Notes: generated by a model not told the origin, from the letters alone. A stretch of 64,000 bases of DNA from Durusdinium trenchii (GCA_963970005.1 CAXAMN010001114.1:1273617-1337616); one strand, 5' to 3'. Positions 41,301 through 52,305 are shown, counted from the stretch's first letter. Translations and numbers: made by a program.

Positions 41301-44300
41301 TTTGTTGGCCACTGTGTTAAAGTCGCATAGGCGTAGACCCTTGTGCAGGGTGTTCGATCAATGAAAGCACATCCAGAAAGCATGAAAGCATAAAGCATCA
41401 TGCAACCAACTCACCTTCCTGGAAGCTGTGACAGCAAAATGTGAATTGAGTATTGAGTATGATGTGAATTGAGTTCGGGAACCCAAGAAAACCAACACTT
41501 TGTTTCATTGAGACGGACGCCCAATCCCTTTTGGCGTCTGCCGTGGTCCCGTGCCCCGTGCCCCCTGGCCGTCCTCGAGGATTCGACCAAGATGTCGCCG
41601 TTAATCTTCGTTCTCTCGGCGGGCAGCGACCCTGTGGCCGATATGTTGGCCTTCGCCGAAGCCAGCGGCATGGGAGCAAAGCTTGAGAGCATCTCTTTGG
41701 GACAAGGGCAAGGACTGCAGACTGGGATGGAATGGACTGGGACTACATAATTACTACTGTAGCCTTTGGTGAGCCATATGCACACCCTCATTCAGTTTTT
41801 TTCAGAGGATTTGGGGGAGAGAATCAAGAACTGAACCTTCCTTTCCTGCGCCAGGACCCAAGGCAGCGAACATGATCGCCAAGGCCAGAGAGAGTGGTGG
41901 CTGGGTGCTGCTCTGTAACTGTCACTTGTCCATTAGTTGGTTGCCGGAGCTGGAACGCATCTGCGAGCAGATGAACCCGGATGATACGGACAACAATTAC
42001 AGACTTTGGCTCACCAGCATGCCCACCAAGCAGTTCCCTGCCTTGCTGCTGCAAAACGGAGTGAAGATGACCAATGAGCCGCCCAAGGGCCTCCGTGCCA
42101 ATGTGCTTGGCTCCATGATGAAGTGCGATGATCGGATGTTGTCGGATTGTGAGAAGCCCGAAGCCTACGCACGCTTGGTCTTTGGGTTCTGCTTCTTCCA
42201 CGCAGTGTGTCAGGAGACCTGAGATCCACAAACTTTTATGATGTATATAAATCTGTAAATTGATCAGTAGTTGGTTGGCGTTTCTACAAACAGACCTTTT
42301 GTTTGCTAGGACCGGCGAAAGTTTGGGCCGATTGGCTGGAACATCCCGCTCGGAGCCTCATTTTCTGTAACGGCTGATGTTGGCGGATGTTAAAGAGTTG
42401 AAGGATGTTGAAGGGCTGGATTTGCGAGATCTGCCACTTCGCACGAGCTAGTAGCTCCAGCGACACTTTTCTGAGGTACAACTTCACACCTGAAGACTTG
42501 ACCACCAATCGCCGTCAGTTGAAGTATTTCCTTGACAACTTTGATGAGATCCCATATACTGTCGTGGGCTTATGCTTTGTGTGCACACTTGAAAAAGGAT
42601 GAATAGTCACACCACCTGTGAGATGAGGTGTTGCAGTTCCTGGGCTCTCGCATCAACTATGGTGGTCGTGTCACTGACAAGAAAGACAAGGCAGATTCTT
42701 GCTCCCATGCCGCACCTTTGACAACCCATAAGCCATAAGCCTTTCAGATGTGGGTTGACTTGCATTCATTGTGTGGACTGTGTATCGCTCAGTGGCCCAT
42801 TCAAGTTGTTAGTGGGTGGTGCTTGAACGTATTGGGAGGTACTGATCGACTGTTTGATCAAGATCTTCATTTGTGAAGATGTGGTGCTGAAAGGCTCGCG
42901 CGCATGGACTGTGGTAGTCCGGATTTTTGAAGATGCAGAAAAGCTGATATTTTGCATCCTAGTGTCTTAGATTGTCATAGATGTAACGCTGGGGTGGCCC
43001 GACCAATCTTCCAGTGCTTTGGCCAACCAGCTTGTCAAAAGAATTCTTGAATTGGGTTTGTCAATTCTTCACAACTCAAGTAGAAATGGTAAAACTAAGC
43101 ACAACAACAGAGCGCCCCAATACACCAACTTAGTCAGTCTGGCCACAGCATGGGGAATGGGTCAAAGTGGTTTTGTAAATTGTAAGTAAATCGGCCGGCG
43201 CAGCAGCAGCTGTCTCACTCACATTTGTCCTCATGCATGTGAATCGGACTGCAACGTACTGCGGTTTGTCTCTTTGTGATGTGGCGTTTCCGTGATCATT
43301 ATTGTCGTTATAGCAACGTATTCCCAACCTGGACATGACATCCTGCCAGAACAGACTCTGTTGGGCAGAACAACGATTTCACCTGATTTCACCTGGTTTT
43401 ACTGGCCACCGGAATGGGTTGCACTGTGCAAGTTGAGGTTCCCTCGCCGAACCACGAATCAAATTTTGAGTGACTGACTGCCGCTGAAACAGAGACATCG
43501 GCTGACTATGGCTGGCCGTGTTGCCCCTGCATCCTTGATGACATGCTTTTAGTTTCACATGGTACCCTTGGAGGCGCAGACTACCATTTCTCGCCCAGTG
43601 GAATTTTCCACTGCCCAAATGCATCTTCTCAGGAGTGCGAACGATTTGTTTGGATCTTGACTCTGCTAGTTGCAAAGTTGGGCTTCAGGGTCTGTGCCCT
43701 TTGAGGACGAATTCCTATCGTATCTTCGTGCTCTTCCCATCATGACCCCTCCAGAGGCTGGTGAATTCACACACCTCGAGTGTCAGCTCGTTTTTCTCGG
43801 CCAACAAGGTCTTCGGCTTGCATGAGAACTGCGAGATTACCTGCGCAGAGTCTGGGGCTTGTGATGATCCAAAAGGAACACCGCTGTGCCATGCGAGACA
43901 ATTTTCAGTCTCATGTGAGTCGACCAGTCGTCGACCGTGTATGCAGCGTCGACCAGTCGTTGGCAATCAGGGCTGAGTCGATGTCCATGTTGTCGGACAT
44001 CATGGCACTCAATGCCGGGGGCTCTTCGAGCAGATGCCTCAGCGATTTTGGGCCGAAGGTCCCACAGCTTGAAAGAGCCTTCGTTTTCTTTTTTGGTCGG
44101 CTCCCAACGCTTTTTTAGTTTTACTGTAGTGAGTGTAACACTGAGTGTAAACAGCATACATCAACATACAGTACATATTTATATACACACCTATTATGGA
44201 CATATGGAATGAATATACATGGTAGATGCTCATTTCATGTCAAAGGCATGAGTTTTGTAAAACAGCATGCTCTGATCTCTCTTGTCAAGGCTCTGGTGGC

Positions 44301-47184
44301 GGAAAATCTGCTGATGAAGTGATGGACGCGCGGGTTCCTGGTAAAATTTGCGGATGACCATTTCAGAGCTTTCCATTTCGCATTGGTGGCAGAACATAGT
44401 TCTAATCCGACTTGATGCAACTCTTCATGCAAGTGGAAGAGCAGCTGGAGAGAGCCTGTTTTTTAGTCTCTCCGTTGAAGTCTGATTCTCACAACCCAAA
44501 GACTCGATTGCCCGAACGGGCACTCCCCGTTGATCATTTTTCGCTGCACGTAGCTGGTGCGCCGAGGAGCTGGCCGCAGAACTGGAGAAACAGACTCCAG
44601 ATCCTTGGGATTTGGACAATTGGGAGGCGACAGTGACTGACCGCGTCGCGGGGATCCGTGCAGCGGCAAGTCGCCGCGCCACGTGCAGATCAAGATTTTA
44701 TCATGGTGATGTTGTTGTGTTTTGTCCTTTTTCGTGTTTCCCGTTCCGGCAGGAGCGTTTTCCGACGAAGTACGAGGAGTGCTCCGGCTCAGCACTTCTT
44801 GGGGCGCGACCCAACGACGGGCTTGATCAAAACGTTCGGCAACGAAAGAGGGTTCAAATCCGCATCTTCTACTTCCCCTTCTCTCGGAAGTCAGAAGTCT
44901 TTGCTTTTCCTGGCTTTCTGGCTTTCCTTTAAGGTCTCGGAACACAGTGGTAAAGCAGGAGGCTGCCAAATACAACAAGTTGCTGTCCCTCCTGCAGACC
45001 TGTCCCGTTTGAAAGCGGTAAAAAGTAGGTCCTGACCGTCAGAAAAAGCTCCGCCAGGAAGGTCCAACTGCCACTCTTCCGGCGAGCGGTGAAAGGCTTT
45101 GTGGTCTTCCTGCCTCAGCTTCCACGAACGAACGAAACAGTGTCCGTCAGCTTTTCTCGTTTTGCAACTACATGTTTGCAGATGCAGGCGCAGGTAGGTT
45201 GGGCCAGGTCATGACAGATGAGTTGGAAGCCATTGGCAAGGGCCTCTTTATGAACACTGTTCCAGAAGGCCTGACCAGGAAGCTTGACCGAATGGAATAT
45301 CTGAGCCGAAATCGGATAAGTCAAACCTGGAGCCCGACCAGTCCACCATGTAGCGAACGACCGACACCAAGTAGGACAGCCAACGTATTTTGGTTTTGAC
45401 CCACAGCTGACGCGTGTATCCAAGATTTTCGCCTCTATCCGAGTGCGGCTTGAGTGGCTCATGGTTTTGGAAAAAGTACTAACTCCAGTCGCTCGGCAGG
45501 CTGGGCCACAGTTGGTTTCCTGTCCCTGAAGCCACTGACTGCGTGGTACAAGGAGAAACCTGGACCTAAGAACTGATCTGAATTGAAGTGGCTATTGTTG
45601 CCCAGAGTGGATGTTGTTTGACGTCTCCCTTTGGATCCTTTGGCGCTGAAAGAGTATGCTGCAATCTCTTCCAGGACTTGAACGATCGGATCGATTTCTT
45701 CAACAAGTGGTATGATGGAGGCTGGTGGTTTGTTCAGTGAGCATTGATGAATGATGAATACAACCTGCTTTCTTTGAGACATTTTTGTGATGGTTTTGCA
45801 AACCTCATGATATACCCTTTCCCTGAGGTCACCCAATTTCATTCTGGCTCTCAGGCTTGTTCTTCCCGCAGGTTTGATCCCCAGAATGCCTGAAAAGAAC
45901 CACAGAGCTTTTCCGGACCTTTGCCTTTTCATGTAAATCTCAACCCTTGGACTTCTTGATCAGAATGCCTCGAGGCATTTTTGACTGCGGTCATGCAGAA
46001 CTTTGCCCGGCACTCAGATACTCCAATGTATTCCAATTGATTGCGCACCTTACTGATTCAATCATGTCCAGCCAAAATTGTTTTCAGTCTTCACCTTGCA
46101 CCAGAGACTATGTCCGAGGCTCGAGCTCACAAGTATCCCATTGACCGTATCGACTTTGACATAGAGGCTGGGGATGCATCGAGATGCGTTGTCGGCGATG
46201 GGAATTTCTTCAAGAACAGCTCCAGCAGAAACTGACACCTGAAGCTGAAGCACTTACAGGTCAGAGATGACGTGCAACTGGACGGAAGCGATTTGACCCA
46301 ACACCCAGAGGCAAGGATTGAGGTAACCCATCCATTCGACACGATTGCATGTCCTACTTCCTTGCAGCATTCAGCTGTCTCGGAGGCTGGATCTTACATG
46401 TGCGCCTGCCATGTTGCCGTTTCCCCCTTAACACCAGTGATGTGATGTGGTTGCCAGCTTGGCGCTTCCGAAGAAATGTAGCAACAGCAAGACCTTCATT
46501 GTTTCTCCAGGTACGGGCTCTTCTTGGAGGGCTGCCGGTGGGACAACAAGATGCATGCTTTGGGTCCATCGCTGCCAAAGGTGCTGTTTACACAGGTGCG
46601 CTGAGATCTCGACGAGAAAAGAGAGCATTTAACTGGGAAGGGGTCGTGACGGTCATGCCATGTCACATTGTCATGTCTATTTCCTGAGGCAGGGATTGGA
46701 CCATTGATGTAAAGGGCCCCAAAAAAGTTGCTCCACTGATGACTTCAAGAACTCAGCTTGGGTGGAGCGGCAAACTCAGCGAAATCCTGAAGAAGACCCA
46801 ACATTTTTCAAGCAGGTGCCAGTGGTGCACTTCATTCCGACACTGGACTTCAAGGGCAAGCCTGGGGTATATCCTTGCCCTGTTTACAAGGCGGGCCAAG
46901 AGTGAGAAGAGTCAAGCTGGTTTCACTCGTGAAGTTAGGTAGATGTGGGTCCTGTGGGTCCACATGAGAGACGTGCTCTGCTTTGACCCAGTTAAGGATG
47001 ACTTCCCTCGAATTCACACCATGCGAAGTTGGCTGTTCAGGTCCTGAGCCGGAAGGGTACACTTTCGACCACCGGACACAGCACCAACTTTGTCCGCGAC
47101 ATGATCTTGCCGACCATCGACATCCCAGATGTGCGGGCCACAGAAAGAGTCCTTCTTGTCCGAGTCCTTGCGACCTGCGTTTGA
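29105..47184 (+). CDS. Axonemal dynein heavy chain, 3' part only (stalk to C-terminus)
   Basis: Dynein heavy chains are AAA+ motors that drive flagellar beating. About 65 exons spell out conserved dynein blocks in order: stalk coiled coil 1, microtubule-binding domain, coiled coil 2, AAA5, AAA6 and C-terminal domain. Diagnostic stretches are LIDGLGGEKDRW, LPNDNLSVENGIVI, WPLMIDPQRQANKYIK, PLIFVLSAGSDP, LLQNGVKMTNEPPKGLRANV, KFGPIGWNIPYNF, INYGGRVTD, KVFGLHENCEITC and GTLSTTGHSTNFV. The tail and AAA1-AAA4, including the main ATPase sites, are missing upstream. An ATG at 29105 is in frame with the first exon but need not be a start. The GTLSTTGHSTNFV ending is typical of axonemal heavy chains. 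Donors are GT, GC and GA; acceptors are nearly always AG|G. No exon I resolved contains a premature stop. Confidence 0.93.
32686..34974 (+). CDS. Dynein AAA5 exons
   Basis: Exons 32686-32752, 32892-32949, 33001-33137, 33460-33542, 33744-33774, 33825-33876, 33931-33973, 34063-34135, 34213-34275, 34502-34518, 34617-34680, 34811-34852, 34915-34974. They join to LGNANKLIDGLGGEKDRWSQ, VAAGMVGYAGPFAGEYRQNF, GLPNDNLSVENGIVIATARW, LGIQFGKWILLENIGEQLDP, KFRFFMTTTLSNPHYSPETS and DQMLGIVVAKEQPEMEEKKQ, each matching the AAA5 region of dynein heavy chains. All phases agree across these joins. 34502-34518 is a 17-nt microexon. Confidence 0.92.
34502..34518 (+). CDS. 17-nt dynein microexon
   Basis: Between CTCGCAG and GTTGGG lie 17 nt that add VAYDDK across the join GDKN-VAYDD-KFRFF. 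Phases fit exactly (0 in, 2 out), and the family normally has about this many residues before FRFF. Without it the reading frame breaks. Confidence 0.8.
35902..41236 (+). CDS. Dynein AAA5-AAA6 connecting helices and start of AAA6
   Basis: Exons 35902-35943, 36016-36075, 36178-36231, 36341-36390, about 37065-37115, 37342-37406, about 37640-37710, about 37772-37838, 38034-38100, 39080-39109, 39187-39240, 39395-39454, 40743-40787, 40905-40975, 41066-41120, 41192-41236. Peptides include EDEILRLLSAEGDILESK, ELIDTLEYSKKTSAVIN, LISYFTYSIYQSVCRGLFEK, LLFSFSLTMKIMDGE, PAEKWLTSKSWNEV, VKGFQRIYDAPEADK and EWATRMTPFQKLCFLRTIR. A piece corresponding to the usual YRPVA...G segment was not found between 36390 and 37065, so one exon is probably missed. 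Two long introns (38.1-39.1 and 39.5-40.7 kb) hold no coding signal. Confidence 0.88.
39640..40290. repeat. ATTAATT-rich block in a dynein intron
   Basis: The intron 39455-40742 contains about ten short AATTAATTT/ATTAATT motifs within 650 bp (for example near 39664, 39759, 39800, 39932, 40120, 40192, 40224). No coding signal was seen. Confidence 0.5.
40632..40650. repeat. AC dinucleotide microsatellite
   Basis: An (AC)n run in the same dynein intron. GA runs also occur at 33,646-33,662 and around 35,080-35,115. Confidence 0.9.
41580..45006 (+). CDS. Dynein AAA6 and start of the C-terminal domain
   Basis: Exons 41580-41712, 41855-42213, 42310-42347, 42476-42560, 42628-42690, 42839-42893, 43574-43621, 43689-43756, 43809-43849, 43971-44020, 44290-44324, 44567-44626, 44753-44778, 44934-about 45006. 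The 359-nt exon at 41855 encodes GWVLLCNCHLSISWLPELER and KMTNEPPKGLRANVLGSMMK, the most conserved dynein block here. Later joins give LKYFLDNFDEIPYTVLQFLG, NYGGRVTDKKDKVLIDCLIK, GADYHFSPSGIFHCPN, YLRALPIMTPPEVFGLHENC, ESMSMLSDIMALN and GKSADEVMELAAELEKQTPD. Confidence 0.93.
45062..47184 (+). CDS. Dynein C-terminal domain, stop at 47182-47184
   Basis: Exons 45062-45103, 45208-45268, 45500-45552, 45675-45720, 45828-45871, 45975-46009, about 46119-46166, 46260-46322, 46368-46399, 46511-about 46549, about 46707-46890, 47041-47184. Joined peptides are AVKGFVVMTDELEAIGKGLF, VPEGWATVGFLSLKPLTAWY, DLNDRIDFFNKWYDGG, SFWLSGLFFPQAFLTAVMQN, RAHKYPIDRIDFDIE, MYGLFLEGCRWDNK, PGVYPCPVYKVLSRKGTLST. The final exon ends RVLATCV and TGA, close to the usual RGVALL ending. 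Joins around 46,010-46,119 and 46,550-46,707 are unresolved. Confidence 0.9.
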
Positions 47185-47203
47185 CTTTTTATTGCAAGGC
47201 CCA

Positions 47204-47237
47204 CAGCCCTTCTCGGTCAACTTTCTGAGAAGGGCTG
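47204..47237. terminator. Hairpin just after the dynein stop
   Basis: Perfect 11-bp stem, CAGCCCTTCTC at 47204-47214 pairing with GAGAAGGGCTG at 47227-47237, with a 12-nt loop, 20 bp past the stop codon. Its role is unknown; it would lie in the 3' UTR. Confidence 0.5.
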
Positions 47238-47239
47238 AG

Positions 47240-48530
47240 GTTTGTGCTTATTTCATATTATTTCAGCAACCCTGTAGGGAGTAGCACAGAAGGCCTTCTT
47301 TGGAAGTTGCAACACCATGGCATCAAAAGACCAGGGGCCATCCCAAAGAGGGAGGTAAAGACTCTACCATATGTATTCGGGGAAGGCCTACTTAAGTAGG
47401 AAAAGCCATGCCACATCCAACAAAAACTATGAACGATGCTTCAACTAAGGGTCTAGCGGGAGGATCGTTTAATAGAGAGCACCATGTCAGAAGGGCCGGA
47501 AAGGCCCGAATTGTTTGATGCAGGCACGAGGCATCTTTTAGATGCAAAGCGGCGCCGAGGTTTGGATCCGTGCGGGAGTGGCTGCTTTCCTGGCGCTGAA
47601 GTATTGAGGGGCAAATAGAGATGCGATTTCCGATTCCATGAGGTGTAGTCAGAGTTCCCTGGTCATGCCCAAAGTGTTAGTTTCTTGGAACTAGCACAGC
47701 AAGCTATAGATGCAAGTAACTATAAAGTTGTGTTAAAGCTTTTAGCTGCAGACGCCAAGACTTGAGGATTCCTCATTTGTCGAAGAATGACAACATTAAT
47801 TTTCATGACGATTGCCACATAGGAGTTGGTCGAATAGATAATATTTTGTGGAGCGGCACCACCTGAGAGATGTCCATGTGTTCCTGCACCCGCAGGTTTG
47901 TAATTGAGCACCTTTGGCTCGCTCCAGCCCTATTCTGTTTTAACCGTGTTACCCCCATGAAAGCCATGAAAGGAAGGGCTTTCTGGAGCAGCCAAGGTCC
48001 AAAAGTGTTTGCATGCCACAATTGTGGCGCCCGTGTTTGGGCTTGCATGTCTTCTCCAAACGAGACGTGTTCCCGTTTCACTGCCGGTCACCATCAAAGA
48101 GTGGCATCAGGCCGCAAGTGTCACATTTGAAAAGTTGAAGTTCACTTTGCCCTGAGACATACACAGACACAGAGCAGACATGTCACATGACACTGACACA
48201 TCTTTTGAGCCATATGGCCCTTTGGTCATGGCCGCCGTTTTTGGTGCGTACGTTGCTTGTTTTCATTCAAGCTGTTCTTCCCTTGTTGGAACGACAGCTC
48301 TTTTCGTACCTACATTTGCGTACGCTGAGCTCCTAAAAACCTTGCCACCCTCTTGGTGGGAAGGCAGCGTGGATGAAACTGATTGAGTCTGTATTTAACG
48401 GCGCATTTTAATACAGAAAGATCGAGCATGCAATCTGCATTTTCAAGCTATTCTCGAGACTGAAGTGTGGTGTGCTCTTTCTATTTTGCACCAAATCTTG
48501 CCCTTGGCATGCCAGTAACTGACACTGAGT
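47240..48530. other. Stretch with no convincing gene
   Basis: Moderate GC, no long open frame with splice support. It contains a 14-nt perfect palindrome (CCTACTTAAGTAGG at 47387-47400) and AGGGCCGGAAAGGCCCG near 47,490. Confidence 0.45.
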
Positions 48531-48982
48531 GACACCATGCGCATTTCCAAGGACCCAATACCGATGTGGCCTTATGGGCTACTGTTTCTCTTTACCGCTG
48601 CTTCTCAGGTGCGAAACCCAAAAGAATATGATCCGCTGCTGAATGGTCTTGGTGGAGCCCCCATCATTTGCTTCCCAGAGTTTCCAAGTAGCCAAGCTAG
48701 GCCTAGAGCCTCAGCTAGGCGTAGTGAAGCCTGAAACCGGAAGCTCATCCGGTGGGTTTTCCTCGATCCGGCAGGTGAGCTCATCACCGGAAGCTTGTGA
48801 ATCGCAGAGTGCCACTGGCAGTGGCCTCTTGCAGGCCAAGGCAAGCAGGAAAAGAACCTTTTCGGCTTTGGCATCGCCTCCAAAGGTACCAATGTCCTGG
48901 CAGAAGCAGGAAAACAAGCAGGAAAACACGTGCCATTTCACCCGTGCCATTGCACACGTGCCTTTCTGGAGAGTCACACTTG

Positions 48983-50296
48983 GAAGACCCAATTCGAGCA
49001 ATCCAGGTGCTGAAGAAAGGCCTCAGCAATGAGGACCTTTTGGAGGAGATGAAGAAGCTTGTGACTGAAGTGGAAAGCAAGCTGGAAGAGGAGCGCCCCA
49101 AGTGCCGAGTGTGGTTGTGTTTGACCACATAGAGAAACCCAAAGTTACAGGAATCTCCCAATGTTGGGAGTGTTTCCTTCCTTCCTTCCTTCCTTCCTTC
49201 CTTGATTCCTTCACTTTGCTTGGATGCTCTTGTCTAGATGTGTCTGAGAATTTGTTTACTTTGCACTGCGCCTCCATGATACGGCTGGATGAGGACCAAC
49301 CGGACGAGTCGTTGGTCAGTGTCCACGATCGGCTGAAGAAGGAGTGAACAGTCCTGATTTTGAAGAGTCTCGTTTTATAACTTCCAAAGCAAATCCTTAC
49401 AACCAGAATTGCAGCTTGGTCTATCCGTAGTTTTTGTTATTTATATATATATATAAAGTCTTTAGAGGTTGAAGTAGGAAAAACTCGCAGTGTTCGCAGG
49501 CAGTCAATGCAAGCGGGGACATGGCTGCCCATTGCACGGCTTCCAAGTTGCGTAAATTTTCGCCCATGCCAGCCGCAGCTACTCAGGACGGGATGGGGAT
49601 TCCGATTTTTGCGATGGTTTTTTCAAGGGGAAGGGTGGTACTTTGCTGGGCACAGAAAGAAAACTGGGTGCTTGGATTCGGCGGAAGATGCCGAATTCAG
49701 ATGACAGGACTGCCTTAAGCCTTGTTGGCAGGAGCTGACAAAGCAGAAGGACATCGAACTGGAGACCAATTGTGATGGTATCAAATTGGTGCGCGCCTTT
49801 TTTCCGTATCAGTTACACAGCTGTGTGTTTCAGTGTTTCTGTTGCTCATTACTGTAAATCATTAGAAGACAAGGTGGAGTATCTTCCTCAGAGCACTGCA
49901 ACTTCGTGCTGTCCATCAGACAATGTCCTATGCGCTGGATGTGCAGCTGGGCAGGGTCAGAACAAGCAACGATCCTGCTTGGTTTCAGACTTTGGCAAGC
50001 AAGAGAACAGATGATCCATTTTGACGAAGTATGACACATTATTACTGACCATTTCACACGTACTATATAAACGATATAAATTCTGTAATGAACACACAAT
50101 TTTATCATAGTGTATCCGATAAATTCACAGATGGGTTCATTGGCAAGCATTCGAGGCAAAGTTTGAGAGCGGCAGTTGTGTGAAGTGCGAGGGCGGGTTC
50201 TTCAAAAATCCGACAGATCATATTTGTGTGGGCTCCCAGCTCAGAACCTACCATGCCAAGAGTTGCCCGACATGCAAATGCCCGACATGCAAATGA
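48983..50296 (+). CDS. Putative coiled-coil, Cys-rich gene (exons only)
   Basis: Exon-like pieces on the plus strand: about 48983-49100 (VLKKGLSNEDLLEEMKKLVT and EVESKLEEERPK, coiled coil), 49276-49347 (MIRLDEDQPDESLVSVHDRL, then a stop), about 49731-49785 (ELTKQKDIELETNCDG) and 50131-50296, which opens after TTCACAG and reads KFESGSCVKCEGGFF ... KSCPTCKCPTCK then TGA. The CxxC pairs suggest a zinc ribbon. How the pieces join, and whether they form one gene, is unknown. Confidence 0.4.
49174..49204. repeat. CCTT tetranucleotide microsatellite
   Basis: About seven tandem copies of TTCC/CCTT. Confidence 0.9.
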
Positions 50297-50723
50297 CCCG
50301 TGTTACAGCAGCCATAGGCTAGGATTTTCTGAGCAAGATTGAGTACACTTTTTGTCAGTGTGAGACATTGTAGCTATGTAGCTCTGGCCAGTGATATTTG
50401 TTCATTTTGCTCTCCAGCCAACAGAAGGCTAGCAACTCACTGTACTTACAGCATAGGGCACAAACCTCACTTGCTTTTAAGTTGATTGGTTCTCACCGGG
50501 ACATAAGTTTGAGCGCAGGTGTGGCTTGCACCGACTCCATGGGCTGGGTTACCGAAGAAGGTCTTACTTGCGATGCCGTGCCTTGGGAGCAGCGCGATGG
50601 CTTTGTGCAAAACAGTTGGCTTTGCACACGATTTGTTGGGATTTGGTATCTGGAGTACAGTTCGTTTGGTGGCATCAGACATGGATTGATCGCAATACAG
50701 TTCCCTCGAAATGATCAAAGTTT

Positions 50724-51200
50724 TCAAAGGACCAAAGGACACTCGGTACTATGCGAAAGGCTTTTGCAAAGTGACACATCTTTGATTGGAAAGTCGAGGG
50801 GAAGCATCGGACTCGCCAGATTCAATGTGGACCCATCGCCGGACTTAGACTTCAGGGAGATTAAGCCGCTTTCTTTAAAACATAGAGCTTGTCGGCTTTT
50901 CAGAGCATGTCGGGAGCTTCTTTGGTTCTCGCTCACTTGCGCCAGTTGGTTGGCGATGGGTGCAATGATCGCCCTGTGAACGGAATCAGCAGCAACCCAG
51001 CTTGCTGCAAGTGCAATGGAGGAACCAAGTGCCTCGCCTGAAGCGGAGTGACGCAAAGTGTGGTTTTCGCCATAGGCGATGCAACTCTGCTCCACACAGT
51101 CTTGGACTGGCTCATACCATTTTTTGTCCGCTACTGTACTAGTATCAATCAGCAGAGAAATCTTTGATGTTGGTTGCATCCTGATCATCCTGTATTCCAT
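50724..51200 (-). CDS. Possible minus-strand ORF, unknown
   Basis: A 158-codon open frame including SCIAYGENHTLRHSASGEAL and SWVAADSVHRAIIAPIANQL. An equally long plus-strand ORF (50398-50979) overlaps it, and I cannot decide between them. No known domain in either. Confidence 0.25.
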   Translation of the reverse strand: MEYRMIRMQPTSKISLLIDTSTVADKKWYEPVQDCVEQSCIAYGENHTLRHSASGEALGSSIALAASWVAADSVHRAIIAPIANQLAQVSENQRSSRHALKSRQALCFKESGLISLKSKSGDGSTLNLASPMLPLDFPIKDVSLCKSLSHSTECPLVL

Positions 51201-51207
51201 TTGGCTC

Positions 51208-51342
51208 AGGGCACCAACACCTTTTCACTATGCCGACAAGCGCTTCGCGATTGGAGATGATATCAACCTGCATCCCATTCCCCGCACAGCAGAGAGCAGC
51301 TTGCCAGGGGATGGTTTTGTGATTTGTTGCTATGACCTGTAG
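51208..51342 (+). CDS. Exon-like ORF, unknown
   Basis: Reads FHYADKRFAIGDDINLHPIP, then RTAESSLPGDGFVICCYDL and TAG. Good amino-acid composition, no family recognised. It may be the first of several exons running to 55.6 kb. Confidence 0.35.
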   Translation, partial: RAPTPFHYADKRFAIGDDINLHPIPRTAESSLPGDGFVICCYDL

Positions 51343-51349
51343 TAAGACG

Positions 51350-51386
51350 CCAAATGGCCCAGAAAATGGCCCTCTGGGCCATTTGG
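51350..51386. repeat. 14-bp perfect hairpin
   Basis: CCAAATGGCCCAGA at 51350-51363 pairs with TCTGGGCCATTTGG at 51373-51386. The 9-nt loop, AAATGGCCC, is itself a third copy of the stem sequence. Confidence 0.75.
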
Positions 51387-52107
51387 GGCCAAATTAAACC
51401 AAACCAAACAGACCCCCAAATCTGATCGGAACCGCTGGGAGCACGAGCTGCTTGCAGCGCTGCTCGCAGCTCCCAGGATACTCCGTGGATTCGGGTTGCG
51501 AGCTTGGTGCGCACAACTTAACCATCAATGGAACAACGGGCCATATCAGCTACTTTCCAAAGAAGGAGCGGCTTCAGATATATATATATATATATTACAT
51601 AATATATATATATATAAGAATTATATATTAGTTTTCTTTAGTTGACTTAAATTAGATACTCAAATTACAGACTTAACACAATTTGTTCCAATGTTTTTGT
51701 TGTTTTTATTAGTTCAAATTATATACTGTACATATTTCGCCACGAATCTTCGTTCTGCTAGGAGCCTCCCCAAAAGCCCTTCAGCTTGGAATGCGAAGTG
51801 ACTGCACACCAGAATGCAGGCGTCTCCGAGACTGTGAAGGCTTGGAGACGAAGCCAAAAGAATTTATTCTCACTCATTCTCTTCAGTAACAGGACAGTCT
51901 GAGGACCGGTTAAAGCGTGTGTTTTTTAATTTTCAAGATGACAGGTGAAGATCACAGTGGACCATTGGACCTATGGCACTTCAGTCTTGATCCTCTCGCC
52001 CAGTGAGAGCACCTTCGCTCCGAAAACTGACCAGGGAACGTGGAGCGACTTTTCCATGGCCGCTTGACTGAACTTTAGGGAGAACAAGAAGGCTTTAGGG
52101 AGAACAA

Positions 52108-52305
52108 GAAGCTATTAGGAGCAAAGGGCATCACTACTAGGAGCAAGGTCGCTACTAGGGGCTGCAGGCCTTACTACTAGGAGCAAGTGGCTACTAGAAA
52201 CAAGAAGCTACTAGGGGCTCCTGGCCATACTACTAGGAGCAAGGACGCTACTAGGGGCTCCTGGCTTACTACTGGGAGCAAGCAGCAACTAGGAACAAGA
52301 AGTCG
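52108..52305. repeat. CTACTAGGAGCAAG degenerate tandem repeat
   Basis: Repeated units of GCTACTAGG(A/G)GC and TACTAGGAGCAAG. Related copies lie in two dynein introns, at 30,829-30,862 (inverted) and 32,399-32,480. Confidence 0.7.

Noticed and set aside
45459..45932. 157-codon minus-strand ORF
   Set aside because: It is antisense to dynein exons 45500-45552, 45675-45720 and 45828-45871.
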